Made by a program: the position numbers and the translations under genes. This document shows, piece after piece, positions 24,123-31,670 of a stretch of 64,000 nt of DNA (its first letter is position 1; each line of letters starts with the position of its first letter). The notes under the pieces are model-generated. The model searched no databases. It had not been told where the DNA came from and saw only the letters and a list, made by a program, of their open reading frames with translations. The DNA is from Rhizobium sp. FY34. Its GTDB lineage: Bacteria > Pseudomonadota > Alphaproteobacteria > Rhizobiales > Rhizobiaceae. The DNA is taken from the NCBI RefSeq assembly GCF_005222845.1, contig NZ_STFZ01000034.1:365010-429009 (forward strand). Reading direction: 5' to 3'.

Positions 24123-24857
24123 ATGAGCAGAGTCTACGACGCCAAGGTCGATATCGACCCTTCCAAGGTTCAGAAGTTCTTTGACGACCGGGCACGGCGC
24201 GAAAAGAACGCGGTCAATGCCGTGATGCTGCAGCCGGAAGGCTCGGTCATTGCCATCGAGCGTGACCGGCACGAACGCGAAACGCTGCTGCCCCATCTAT
24301 CGAAGCCGGCGAAGATCCTCGATCTCGGCTGCGGCGCCGGACGCTTGGCCCTGCATTATGCGGGTGGTCATCACACCTATATGGGTCTCGATTTTTCCGG
24401 TGAGCTGATTGCCAAGGCGAGAGAACTGAACGCCGGGGATTCCGGTGCACATTTCGGCATTGCCCAGGTTCCCGAGATCGATGTGGCGGCACTTCCCATC
24501 CAGCCCCCCTTCGACGTGCTGATCATCACCGGGCTGTTGATCTACCTGAATGACGAGGCCGTGACGCAGACACTTCAACTCATGGCCGATCTCGCCGCAC
24601 CGGAAGCCATCGTCTATATCCGGGAATCGATCTCCGACATCGCCACGCGGCTGACGCTCAAGGACTTCTTCTCCGAAGAACTCAACGAATATTACAACGG
24701 TGTCTATCGTACCCGCGCCGAACTCCAGGCCGAATTCGCTGAGACCTTCCTCAAGGCCGGCTTCACGCTGACATCCGAAGGCTATGCCTTTCCCGAACAC
24801 CTGCGCAACCGCGCCGAGACGGTGCAGTATTTCTACCGCTTCGAACGCAAGGGCTGA
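24123..24857 (+). CDS. SAM-dependent methyltransferase (class I)
   Basis: 244 residues, ATG at 24123. The SAM-binding motif I is AKILDLGCGAGRLALHYAGG (about residues 63-82), followed by the acidic motif II in TYMGLDFSGELIAKARELNA and the motif IV stretch PPFDVLIITGLLIYLNDEAV. It closes the plus-strand modification cluster, 54 nt after the nucleotidyltransferase. The likely job is O- or N-methylation of the sugar or side group that the cluster builds; the substrate is not evident. A hairpin at 24,870-24,890 follows. Confidence 0.85.
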   Translation: MSRVYDAKVDIDPSKVQKFFDDRARREKNAVNAVMLQPEGSVIAIERDRHERETLLPHLSKPAKILDLGCGAGRLALHYAGGHHTYMGLDFSGELIAKARELNAGDSGAHFGIAQVPEIDVAALPIQPPFDVLIITGLLIYLNDEAVTQTLQLMADLAAPEAIVYIRESISDIATRLTLKDFFSEELNEYYNGVYRTRAELQAEFAETFLKAGFTLTSEGYAFPEHLRNRAETVQYFYRFERKG

Positions 24858-24869
24858 TGGCTACGGCTT

Positions 24870-24890
24870 CACGGCCGCCATGCGGCCGTG
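24870..24890. terminator. Bidirectional hairpin between the modification cluster and fliP
   Basis: Perfect 9-bp stem CACGGCCGC, loop CAT, GCGGCCGTG, between the convergent methyltransferase (plus) and fliP (minus) genes. Neither side has a strong T-run, but the position fits a shared terminator. Confidence 0.5.
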
Positions 24891-24918
24891 GCAGGCGCTT
24901 TGTTAAAAGCGGAAAGCT

Positions 24919-25656
24919 TTAGTTGAACGAGCGCACCAGGCTGCCGACCAGCAGGTTCCAGCCGTCGATCAGCACGAAGAACAGGATCTTGAACGGCAGC
25001 GAAATCGAGGTGGGCGGCAACATCATCATGCCCATGGCCATGGTGATGGCGGCCACGACCATGTCGATGACGAGGAACGGCAGGACGATGAGGAAACCGA
25101 TTTCAAAGCCGCGGCGGATCTCCGACAGCATGAAGGCCGGAATCAGTACCCGGTAATCAATGGCTTCCGGCGTGCCAACCGACTGGCCACGCTCGCGGGC
25201 AATTTCCACGAACAGAGTCAGGTCCTTGTCACGGGTATTGGCGCTCATGAAGGTGCGGAAGGGCTCGGCAATCCGCTGCACGGCTTCCGCCTCGTTGATC
25301 TGGTTCTGCAACAGCGGCTGTACGCCTTCGTTCCAGGCCCGGTCAAAGGTCGGCGACATGACGTAGAAGGTCATGAACAGCGCCATGGAGATCAGCACCA
25401 TATTGGACGGTGCCGTTGCAAGCCCCATGCCGGTGCGCAGAATGGAAAAGGCGATGATGAAGCGCGGGAAGCTGGTGACCATCACCAGAATGCCCGGCGC
25501 GATCGACAGAACGGTCAAAAGACCGAAGGTACGGATGATCCAGGCCGCCGCCGAACCATCGACAGGCAGGTTGAGGAGATCCGCGGGCGATTGCTGTGCA
25601 AGCGCGAGCCCCGGAACCGCCAGCATGGCGGCAAGCAGGCAAATGAGGCGAATCAT
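24919..25656 (-). CDS. fliP: Flagellar export gate protein FliP
   Basis: FliP is the main subunit of the export channel in the inner membrane. The 245-residue protein has an N-terminal signal peptide (MIRLICLLAAMLAVPGLALA), then the family core VTSFPRFIIAFSILRTGMGL, the conserved MSPTFDRAWNEGVQPLL loop, and the last helices PFLVIDMVVAAITMAMGMMM and KILFFVLIDGWNLLVGSLVR. Its ATG overlaps the fliL stop (ATGA). It is the last gene of the flgB-fliP run and converges with the modification cluster. Secure. Confidence 0.97.
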   Translation of the reverse strand: MIRLICLLAAMLAVPGLALAQQSPADLLNLPVDGSAAAWIIRTFGLLTVLSIAPGILVMVTSFPRFIIAFSILRTGMGLATAPSNMVLISMALFMTFYVMSPTFDRAWNEGVQPLLQNQINEAEAVQRIAEPFRTFMSANTRDKDLTLFVEIARERGQSVGTPEAIDYRVLIPAFMLSEIRRGFEIGFLIVLPFLVIDMVVAAITMAMGMMMLPPTSISLPFKILFFVLIDGWNLLVGSLVRSFN

Positions 25657-26168
25657 TCGATCACGAAGGTTCTGAACATCACCTTCGATACTTTGCCTTG
25701 CGAACGCAGGTCAACACGTTCCTGAATGTCGTCCTTAAGATATTGAAAGCCGCGAGGCCCTTCGATCTGCTGGAGCGAAACCGTGCGCATATAGGCGGTG
25801 ATATCCTGGTGGATCTGCTCGGCCATGATCAGTTCCGGCGGTCCGTTGAAGGCAAGCGCCACTTCCAGCCGCACCCAATTATCCGACGGATAAGCGAGGT
25901 TGGTGGTGATCGGTTCAAGCTGCACCACGCCGGCGGCTGCCGTCGAGATATGCGGGAGCCCTTCTTCCTTCTTTTCACCATGTGCACCAGCCGCCGCAGC
26001 ATGCTCTTCGGCGGCAGCCTTGTCGGCTTCCGGGTTCTTGGGCGCAATCATGCCGCCCAGCACCCAGCCGCCGCCAGCGCCGACAAGCGTCACCACGAGG
26101 ACGCCGACGATGGTCATGACCATCCCGCCCTTCTTCTTGGCCGGTGCGCCTTCTGCTGGCTCTTCCAT
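25653..26168 (-). CDS. fliL: Flagellar basal body protein FliL
   Basis: FliL is a single-pass inner-membrane protein that surrounds the stator. The 171-residue product has a short cytoplasmic tail (MEEPAEGAPAKKKGG), one membrane helix (MVMTIVGVLVVTLVGAGGGW) and a periplasmic domain of the stomatin-like FliL type ending VDLRSQGKVSKVMFRTFVIE, with a charged linker (KAAAEEHAAAAGAHGEKKEE) between. It is followed by fliP with an ATGA overlap. Length and layout match the family. Confidence 0.92.
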   Translation of the reverse strand: MEEPAEGAPAKKKGGMVMTIVGVLVVTLVGAGGGWVLGGMIAPKNPEADKAAAEEHAAAAGAHGEKKEEGLPHISTAAAGVVQLEPITTNLAYPSDNWVRLEVALAFNGPPELIMAEQIHQDITAYMRTVSLQQIEGPRGFQYLKDDIQERVDLRSQGKVSKVMFRTFVIE

Positions 26169-26195
26169 GGTTTATCCTTTCGCTACGCCTTTTCG

Positions 26196-26906
26196 TCAGA
26201 AGGGCGAGAACAGATCGACGACCTGCTGCCCGACCGGCGGCTGCTGCATTTCCATCAGGCGGCCGCGGCCACCATAGGAAATGCGGGCTTCGGCGATCTT
26301 GTCATAGGAAATCTTGTTGTCGGAATCGACATCCTGCGGCCGCACGATACCGGCAACGTTCAGAATCCGGATTTCATGGTTGACGCGCACTTCCTGCGAG
26401 CCGGAAATCAACAGATTGCCGTTTTCCAGGATGCCGGTCACGACGGCGGCCACCAGCAACGTCAGCTTTTCAGACCGCTTGGTCGAACCCTTGCCCTTGC
26501 TCGATGTATCGGAATCCGAGCTGAGGTCACCGGTCGTAGACGGCTTCCAGCCCAGCACATCGGCTGCAACGCTCCAGCTGAGGCCGGTTGCGTTGGTACG
26601 GCTGCGGTCGGTCTCGTTGTCGAAATCGGCCTTGTCGTTGATCTGGATATCGACGGTCATGATGTCACCGACATTCAGGGCGCGGGAATCCTTGAACAAC
26701 GCCGCCTGGCTGTCGCTCCACAGCGAATAGCCGCTCGCCATCTGGCGCGGCTGTTTCGGATAGGAAGACATCTGCGGCGTCTGGGCATATTGCAGGCCAC
26801 TGCCGATCGGGCTCATGGCCGGAGCATTGCCGATTTCCTTGACGGTCTGGCTCTGGCAGCCAGCCAGCATCAGGATGGCCATAAGGGCCGGTGCGCGCTT
26901 CGTCAT
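26196..26906 (-). CDS. flgH: Flagellar L-ring protein FlgH
   Basis: FlgH forms the outer-membrane L-ring. The 236-residue lipoprotein precursor shows a lipobox (LMAILMLAGCQSQ, Cys about residue 18) and the family blocks SLWSDSQAALFKDSRALNVG, DIMTVDIQINDKADFDNETD, and ENGNLLISGSQEVRVNHEIR followed by ILNVAGIVRPQDVD. Its ATG overlaps the motE stop. It lies in the flgI-motE-flgH-fliL run. Secure. Confidence 0.96.
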   Translation of the reverse strand: MTKRAPALMAILMLAGCQSQTVKEIGNAPAMSPIGSGLQYAQTPQMSSYPKQPRQMASGYSLWSDSQAALFKDSRALNVGDIMTVDIQINDKADFDNETDRSRTNATGLSWSVAADVLGWKPSTTGDLSSDSDTSSKGKGSTKRSEKLTLLVAAVVTGILENGNLLISGSQEVRVNHEIRILNVAGIVRPQDVDSDNKISYDKIAEARISYGGRGRLMEMQQPPVGQQVVDLFSPF

Positions 26907-27472
26907 GAACGATCCTTCGATGTTTTGGGGTCGGCGGCGCTGGAAATGATCGAGGAAATCAGGCCCGCCTTCTGCGGATCCATTTCGCTGAGGATCAGGC
27001 CAGACTGGCGCGCCGGCAGCTTCATGATGATGGCTGCGGCAAGCTCGACATTCATTTCCTGCAATTGCGGCGCAGCCGCATCCGCCTTCATGGTCTTAAA
27101 AATCTCGATAAGCCCGGCTTCGGCGCGCTTGAGAAAATCGTTGCGCCGCGCCAGCCACTCTTCATATTCCGCCTTGCGGGTCTCCAGCACGGCGATGCGC
27201 TCGTCGACATCCGATTGCAGCTTGTCCAGTTCCTGCTTCTGCATCAGGTAGCGCTGGTCACGGGCCGGATCGGCAATATTGGTGCAGAACTTCTCGATAT
27301 CCTCGGCCGTGGTAGAGGTCGCAGCGCGCGGATTGTCCTGCTGTGCATTCACCTGCGGCACCAGCAGCAGCATGGCGCCGACGGCGATCAGCTTGACGAA
27401 GAGACCGTTGCCCGCGCGCCGCTGGGGCGTCAAAAACCGATCGGATGTCATGGAAACCAGGCTCCAGATCAT
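26903..27472 (-). CDS. motE: MotE, chaperone for MotC
   Basis: MotE is a rhizobial periplasmic protein that in Sinorhizobium stabilises MotC. The product has 189 residues from the ATG at 27472, which overlaps the flgI stop in an ATGA; an internal ATG at 27451 (MTSDRFLTPQRR) is also possible. It has an N-terminal hydrophobic export signal (LFVKLIAVGAMLLLVPQVNA), a coiled coil (YLMQKQELDKLQSDVDERIA) and a conserved C-terminal part (AAAIIMKLPARQSGLILSEM). The C-terminal part resembles the MgtE/FliG-type N-domain fold. Position between flgI and flgH is as in other rhizobia. Confidence 0.88.
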   Translation of the reverse strand: MIWSLVSMTSDRFLTPQRRAGNGLFVKLIAVGAMLLLVPQVNAQQDNPRAATSTTAEDIEKFCTNIADPARDQRYLMQKQELDKLQSDVDERIAVLETRKAEYEEWLARRNDFLKRAEAGLIEIFKTMKADAAAPQLQEMNVELAAAIIMKLPARQSGLILSEMDPQKAGLISSIISSAADPKTSKDRS

Positions 27473-28587
27473 TGGATGACAAGCTCCGCCTGAAGGGCGC
27501 CGGCAGATTTGATGCCCTGCAGGATGGCGATGATGCCATCCGGCTTGACGCCGATGCTGTTGAGTCCGGCCACCAGCGTGCGCAGGTCCGGCCCGTTGAG
27601 GATGGCGACATTGCTGCCTTCCTTCATCACGCTGATATCGGTCTGTGGCTGAACGGCGGTCTCGCCATTGGAAAAGGGCTCGGGCTGGATGATCTGTGGC
27701 GTCTCCGTCACCTGCACTGTCAGAGTTCCATAGCTGACCGCGACGCGCGACACTTTGACGTCCGCGCCGATCACCACTGTGCCGGTGCGTTCGTTGACGA
27801 CCACCTTGGCCGGCGTATCGGTTTCCACCACAAGGTTCTCGATCTCGGCCATCAGGCGCGTCAGGTCGGCATTCTTGGGCTTCTGGACCACGACTTCCTG
27901 CGCGTCACGCGGCTCGGCCACCGGTGCGCCGTATTTGGGACCGGTAAAGCGGTTCACCACATCTGCGATGCGCACCGCGGTGGAAAAATCCGGATTGCGC
28001 AGCTGCAAGACCAGATTGACGGAATCCTTGAACTTCGACGGCAGCTCACGCTCGATGATGGCACCGTTCGGCACGCGGCCGGCCGTGGTCACGCCTTCGG
28101 TCACACTGGCCGCCTGACCTTGCGCGGAAAAGCCGGACACAATGACGGAGCCCTGGGCCACGGCATAGATCTGGCCATCGGCGCCGGTGAGCGATGTCAT
28201 GATCAGCGTACCGCCGCGCAACGAGGTCGCGTCACCCAGCGAACTGACGGTCACGTCGATCCGGCTGCCAGGGCTGGCAAATGGCGGCAGATTGGAGGTT
28301 ACCATTACGGCTGCGGTGTTCTTGGCGCTGGATTGCCCACCCTGTGTTGAGATCCCGAGGTTTTGCAGCATGGCGCGCATGGACTGCTCGGTAAAGGGCG
28401 AGGATCTCAGGCTGTCGCCGGAGCCTTGCAGACCAACGATCAAGCCGTAGCCGATCAACTGGTTGTCACGACCAGACTGAAGCGAGGCAATGTCCTTGAT
28501 GCGCGAGGCATCGGCGAGAGCCGGTTGTATCATGCCCAGCAGGGAGAGCAGGCAGAGGCCGGCGGCGATCAGACTGTGTTTCATCAT
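27469..28587 (-). CDS. flgI: Flagellar P-ring protein FlgI
   Basis: FlgI builds the periplasmic P-ring. The 372-residue product starts with a signal peptide (MMKHSLIAAGLCLLSLLGMI, cleavage after QPALA) and continues with the classic family blocks SRIKDIASLQSGRDNQLIGY, GLIVGLQGSGDSLRSSPFTE and AVMVTSNLPPFASPGSRIDV. Its C-terminus (TLVAGLNSIGVKPDGIIAIL) is equally typical. ATGA overlaps link it to both flgA and motE. Secure. Confidence 0.97.
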   Translation of the reverse strand: MMKHSLIAAGLCLLSLLGMIQPALADASRIKDIASLQSGRDNQLIGYGLIVGLQGSGDSLRSSPFTEQSMRAMLQNLGISTQGGQSSAKNTAAVMVTSNLPPFASPGSRIDVTVSSLGDATSLRGGTLIMTSLTGADGQIYAVAQGSVIVSGFSAQGQAASVTEGVTTAGRVPNGAIIERELPSKFKDSVNLVLQLRNPDFSTAVRIADVVNRFTGPKYGAPVAEPRDAQEVVVQKPKNADLTRLMAEIENLVVETDTPAKVVVNERTGTVVIGADVKVSRVAVSYGTLTVQVTETPQIIQPEPFSNGETAVQPQTDISVMKEGSNVAILNGPDLRTLVAGLNSIGVKPDGIIAILQGIKSAGALQAELVIQ

Positions 28588-29072
28588 TTTGCCATCACCT
28601 GCACGGTTCCATCGCCCATCACGGTACCGGACACGGTCACCCCGGAATCGAGATTGCGCACGCGGATCACGTCGCCGATCGCCGCATTTTCGAGAGGTGT
28701 CCCAGAGGCGGAGATCACCATATTGCCGATGGCAAATGTCAGCCGCACCGTTGTTCCGCGCTTGACTGCAAAGGGCGCCCGCAGGCCGGAAACCTGGATC
28801 GTGCGATCGGGAAGCAGGGTGCGGGTCGATACCATGCCCACCACCTCGGCCATCGCGCTTGCATAGCCGGCCGCGATGTTGGGATTGGTGACTTCGACTT
28901 CCTTGAGGTGGGCAGGCATGATTTCCTGGCCCGGATAGATGATCTGCGTCGGCACGATCGCAACGCCCATGTCGGCACGGGCGGGCGCTGCCTGAGCGGC
29001 CAATACCGGCACCAGGATGAGAACCATCCGCGCCCAGATCTTGCTTTTCCGGCCAAACATCATGTCTGCCAC
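28584..29072 (-). CDS. flgA: P-ring assembly chaperone FlgA
   Basis: FlgA is a periplasmic chaperone for FlgI polymerisation. The 162-residue sequence has an N-terminal signal (IWARMVLILVPVLAAQAAPA) and the SAF/FlgA C-terminal domain (VTNPNIAAGYASAMAEVVGM; GTTVRLTFAIGNMVISASGT; GTVMGDGTVQVMAK). It is short for the family, with a reduced N-terminal domain, as in other alphaproteobacteria. The ATG at 29072 lies 8 nt after the flgG stop, and the gene shares an ATGA with flgI. Confidence 0.9.
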   Translation of the reverse strand: MADMMFGRKSKIWARMVLILVPVLAAQAAPARADMGVAIVPTQIIYPGQEIMPAHLKEVEVTNPNIAAGYASAMAEVVGMVSTRTLLPDRTIQVSGLRAPFAVKRGTTVRLTFAIGNMVISASGTPLENAAIGDVIRVRNLDSGVTVSGTVMGDGTVQVMAK

Positions 29073-29080
29073 CCCATTGG

Positions 29081-29869
29081 TTACTTCAGGTTCTTGCTGA
29101 CGATGGATGCCATTTCGTCGGCCGTGGTGATCACCTTGGAATTCATCTCATAGGCGCGCTGGGCGGAGATGAGGTCGGTGATTTCCTTGACGGCATCGAC
29201 GTTGGAGGCTTCCAGATAGCCCTGCTTCAGATAACCGAAACCGGGATCCTCCGGCGCAGCGACGGTGGCTTCACCGGATGCGGCGGTCTGCTGGAACAGG
29301 TTGTCGCCCAGCGGCTTCAGACCCGCTTCGTTGACGAAGTTGGCAATCGTCAGCTGGCCGATATCGGTGAAATCGGTATCATTGCCGACACGCACGCTCA
29401 CCTGGCCGGTGCGGCTGATGGTCGTTTCGCTGACATTGGCCGGGAAAGTGATGTTCGGTACGATGGCGTAACCATCGATCGTCACCAGCTGGCCTTCGGC
29501 ATTGGTGTTGAAGGAGCCGGCACGGCTGTACAGCGTCGTGCCATCCGGCGACTGCACCTGGAACCAGCCACGGCCGATCACGGCAACGTCGAGGTTATTG
29601 TCGGTCTGGGCCAGCTCACCCTGGGTATGGATGTTGCGCACGGCAGCCGTCTGCACACCGAGACCGATATTGGCACCTTCCGGCACGATGGCCTGGTTTG
29701 CCCGGTTCGGCACGCCCTGGGCGCGTTCCGTCTGGTAGAGCAGATCGGAAAACTCGGCGCGGGCGCGCTTGTAGCCGGTGGTATTGATGTTCGCGATGTT
29801 GTTGGCGATGACCTCAAGATTGGTCTGCTGGGCATCCATGCCCGTCGCGGCGACAGAAAGCGCTCTCAT
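29081..29869 (-). CDS. flgG: Distal rod protein FlgG
   Basis: FlgG forms the distal rod. The 262-residue protein has the complete family pattern: MRALSVAATGMDAQQTNLEV then IANNIANINTTGYKRARAEF, the mid motif DVAVIGRGWFQVQSPDGTTL, and the C-terminus YLEASNVDAVKEITDLISAQ followed by RAYEMNSKVI. Length is standard. It lies between fliE and flgA on the minus strand, 19 nt after fliE. Secure. Confidence 0.97.
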   Translation of the reverse strand: MRALSVAATGMDAQQTNLEVIANNIANINTTGYKRARAEFSDLLYQTERAQGVPNRANQAIVPEGANIGLGVQTAAVRNIHTQGELAQTDNNLDVAVIGRGWFQVQSPDGTTLYSRAGSFNTNAEGQLVTIDGYAIVPNITFPANVSETTISRTGQVSVRVGNDTDFTDIGQLTIANFVNEAGLKPLGDNLFQQTAASGEATVAAPEDPGFGYLKQGYLEASNVDAVKEITDLISAQRAYEMNSKVITTADEMASIVSKNLK

Positions 29870-29888
29870 GTCTTCGTCCTTAAACCGG

Positions 29889-30224
29889 TTACATCTGCAT
29901 TTTCGTAATTTCGAGATAGGCGTTCACGATCTTGTCGCGGAAGGCGATGGCGGTCTGGAGCGATTGCTCCGCCTGCAGCACCGCATCGACGACTTCGCGC
30001 GTGTTTGCCGTTCCCTTGATGCCTTCGAACGACTTGGATTCGGCCGTCTTCAGCGAGGTCATGGCATCCGCTGTCATGCCGCCCAGCACATTGGCAAAGG
30101 ACATGGCTTCGGTTGCGGCATTCTGCGACGAACCGGCAATCGAATTGGTGCTGTTCGTCGATGTGATGTCATCAAGGCCGCGGGTCAGCGACAGCGAGCT
30201 TACATTCTGGATATTGTCGATCAT
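29889..30224 (-). CDS. fliE: Hook-basal body complex protein FliE
   Basis: FliE links the MS-ring to the rod. The 111-residue protein has the short helical family form, with the conserved C-terminal part VVDAVLQAEQSLQTAIAFRD followed by KIVNAYLEITKMQM. The N-terminal third is Ser/Thr/Asn-rich and poorly conserved. Its ATG overlaps the flgC stop. The flgB-flgC-fliE-flgG order is standard. Confidence 0.93.
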   Translation of the reverse strand: MIDNIQNVSSLSLTRGLDDITSTNSTNSIAGSSQNAATEAMSFANVLGGMTADAMTSLKTAESKSFEGIKGTANTREVVDAVLQAEQSLQTAIAFRDKIVNAYLEITKMQM

Positions 30225-30640
30225 TGTGAGGCCTTCAGCAGGTCGATGGTCGCAGCGACAAGTTCGCGCGTCTGTTTGATGGTCTGGAGGTTGGCGTCAT
30301 AGGTGCGGTTGGCTTCGCGCAGATCGGCCATCTCGATGAGCATGTTGACATTCGGCATTTTCACCATGCCCTTGTCATCGGCTGCCGGGCTGCCCGGATC
30401 GTATTCCTCAACGAATTTGGACTGGTCCGTTCCCAGCTTCTTGACGCTGACGACCTGTGCGCCGGACACTTTGTCCAGTTCCGCGCCAAAGGTGATCGTC
30501 TTGCGCCGGTAGGGATCGGCACCGGGCGTGTCACCGGTCGAGCGGGCGTTGGCAATGTTTTCCGAAACAATGCGCAAGCGTGTGGCCTGGGCCTCCAGGC
30601 CGGAGCCTGCAATTTTCGAAGCGGCTGAAAGCGGATCCAT
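30221..30640 (-). CDS. flgC: Proximal rod protein FlgC
   Basis: FlgC is a proximal rod subunit. The 139-residue protein has the N-terminal rod motif GSGLEAQATRLRIVSENIAN followed by ARSTGDTPGADPYRRKTITF, and the C-terminal MPNVNMLIEMADLREANRTY motif. Length is standard. It starts 8 nt after flgB and overlaps fliE by an ATGA. Secure. Confidence 0.96.
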   Translation of the reverse strand: MDPLSAASKIAGSGLEAQATRLRIVSENIANARSTGDTPGADPYRRKTITFGAELDKVSGAQVVSVKKLGTDQSKFVEEYDPGSPAADDKGMVKMPNVNMLIEMADLREANRTYDANLQTIKQTRELVAATIDLLKASQ

Positions 30641-30648
30641 AATGGGCT

Positions 30649-31041
30649 TTACCTCTTGACTGTCATCAGCATCATGCGATGGAAAGACTTCACCAGATTG
30701 GTGCTCAGTTCGTACTGGCGCTTGATTTCGCCGGTCTTGGAAAGTTCCTGAGAGAGCGCGACCGTATTGCCGGATTCCTGGATGCCGATCTCGTTGGCGA
30801 GATCTTCATCCTTCACATCGACGTCGATCCGGCTGTCGATGGCAGCACCGCTCAGATGACCGGCATGCGTGCGGGCCATGCGTGTATTGGTGGAATTGAG
30901 GACGGCCGAAAACGGCGTCACGTCCTTTGCCTTGAACTGGGGCGTATTGGCATTGGCAATGTTGCCAGCAACAACTTCCTGGCGAATGGAAAGCCATTCG
31001 GCTTGGCGCGATGCCAGATCGAAAAGTTGAATGGGCTGCAT
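30649..31041 (-). CDS. flgB: Proximal rod protein FlgB
   Basis: FlgB is a proximal rod subunit. The 130-residue protein has the family N-terminus (ASRQAEWLSIRQEVVAGNIA followed by NANTPQFKAKDVTPF) and the C-terminal QYELSTNLVKSFHRMMLMTV helix. It heads the flgB-to-fliP run of ten genes. Its start codon lies inside an 11-bp inverted repeat (31038-31075) that also covers the -10-like box of a flagellar promoter element. The reverse complement of GGAGAG in the loop serves as Shine-Dalgarno. Secure. Confidence 0.95.
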   Translation of the reverse strand: MQPIQLFDLASRQAEWLSIRQEVVAGNIANANTPQFKAKDVTPFSAVLNSTNTRMARTHAGHLSGAAIDSRIDVDVKDEDLANEIGIQESGNTVALSQELSKTGEIKRQYELSTNLVKSFHRMMLMTVKR

Positions 31042-31075
31042 AGGCTTCTCTCCATTTTGTAGCTGAAGCCTATGC
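31038..31075 (-). repeat. Inverted repeat over the flgB start codon
   Basis: GCATAGGCTTC (31038-31048) and GAAGCCTATGC (31065-31075) are perfect 11-bp arms with a 16-nt spacer. In the flgB message the 3' arm contains the AUG and the loop contains the Shine-Dalgarno GGAGA. The 5' arm overlaps the -10-like box CATAGG, so a transcript started at that promoter would lack it; only read-through RNA from the fliI operon could form the full hairpin. Confidence 0.7.
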
Positions 31076-31091
31076 CAGTAATCTTGCGTCA
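31069..31091 (-). promoter_or_regulatory. Flagellar promoter-like element upstream of flgB
   Basis: Sense strand: TGACGCAAG, 8 nt, CATAGG. It matches the element before flgE, motA and the other operon heads except for the second base. The box ends 27 nt before the flgB ATG. It lies between flgB and the preceding unknown gene, so the ten-gene operon has its own start besides possible read-through. Confidence 0.55.
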
Positions 31092-31094
31092 GAC

Positions 31095-31664
31095 TTACGG
31101 GCCGCCCGCCGCCTCGTCGCGATAGACTTGCCCGTTCGAGGTGACGATCACCCAGCGGCCGTCGCGCTGCTCGATTGTTGCAAGCCGACTGTTGTCGGGC
31201 AGGATCGAGCCGACGCGCACCATATACATGCCGGAGCCATCCTCGATGAGGGCACGGCCATTGGCGACATGCATCAGGCGGAAGCCGCTCTGTCCGGGAA
31301 AGGGCTGCTGCTCGGCAGGTGCGCCCTTGTCCCGCTCGGCACCGAGCGAGGAAACGGTTGCCGTCGTCAGATTGTCGATCGGATCGGGCAGAGGCTGCTC
31401 GTCGCTCTTGTCATCATTGTCGATGAGCGCCAGCGGCGAGACGCTGAAGACATTGCGCCCCGGCCCTTCCGGCAGATCGCGGGTATGGTCCATCGGCACA
31501 GTGCGAATGCCGAACTTCTCTTCGTTGAAGAAGACATACCAGGGGAAAAATGCCGAAGCGGCAGCCAGAAGCACGCCGGTACCGGCGGTAATGCGGTCGC
31601 TCATCAGCCATTTGGCGCGGCGCTTTTTGACTGGCTTGACGGGTTCGTCATCTTCAGGGGCCAT
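31095..31664 (-). CDS. Conserved-context flagellar protein of unknown function (single-pass membrane)
   Basis: I do not recognise a family. The 189-residue product has a Lys/Arg-rich cytoplasmic tail (DDEPVKPVKKRRAKWLMSDR), one membrane helix (ITAGTGVLLAAASAFFPWYV), and a periplasmic part ending in a small beta-rich domain (FRLMHVANGRALIEDGSGMY then MVRVGSILPDNSRLATIEQR). That last part recalls PilP/GspC-type domains, with a final WVIVTSNGQVYRDE. It sits between fliI and flgB, 6 nt after fliI. By position it should be a flagellar component, perhaps linking the export or basal body to the periplasm. Confidence 0.75.
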   Translation of the reverse strand: MAPEDDEPVKPVKKRRAKWLMSDRITAGTGVLLAAASAFFPWYVFFNEEKFGIRTVPMDHTRDLPEGPGRNVFSVSPLALIDNDDKSDEQPLPDPIDNLTTATVSSLGAERDKGAPAEQQPFPGQSGFRLMHVANGRALIEDGSGMYMVRVGSILPDNSRLATIEQRDGRWVIVTSNGQVYRDEAAGGP

Positions 31665-31670
31665 GACACC

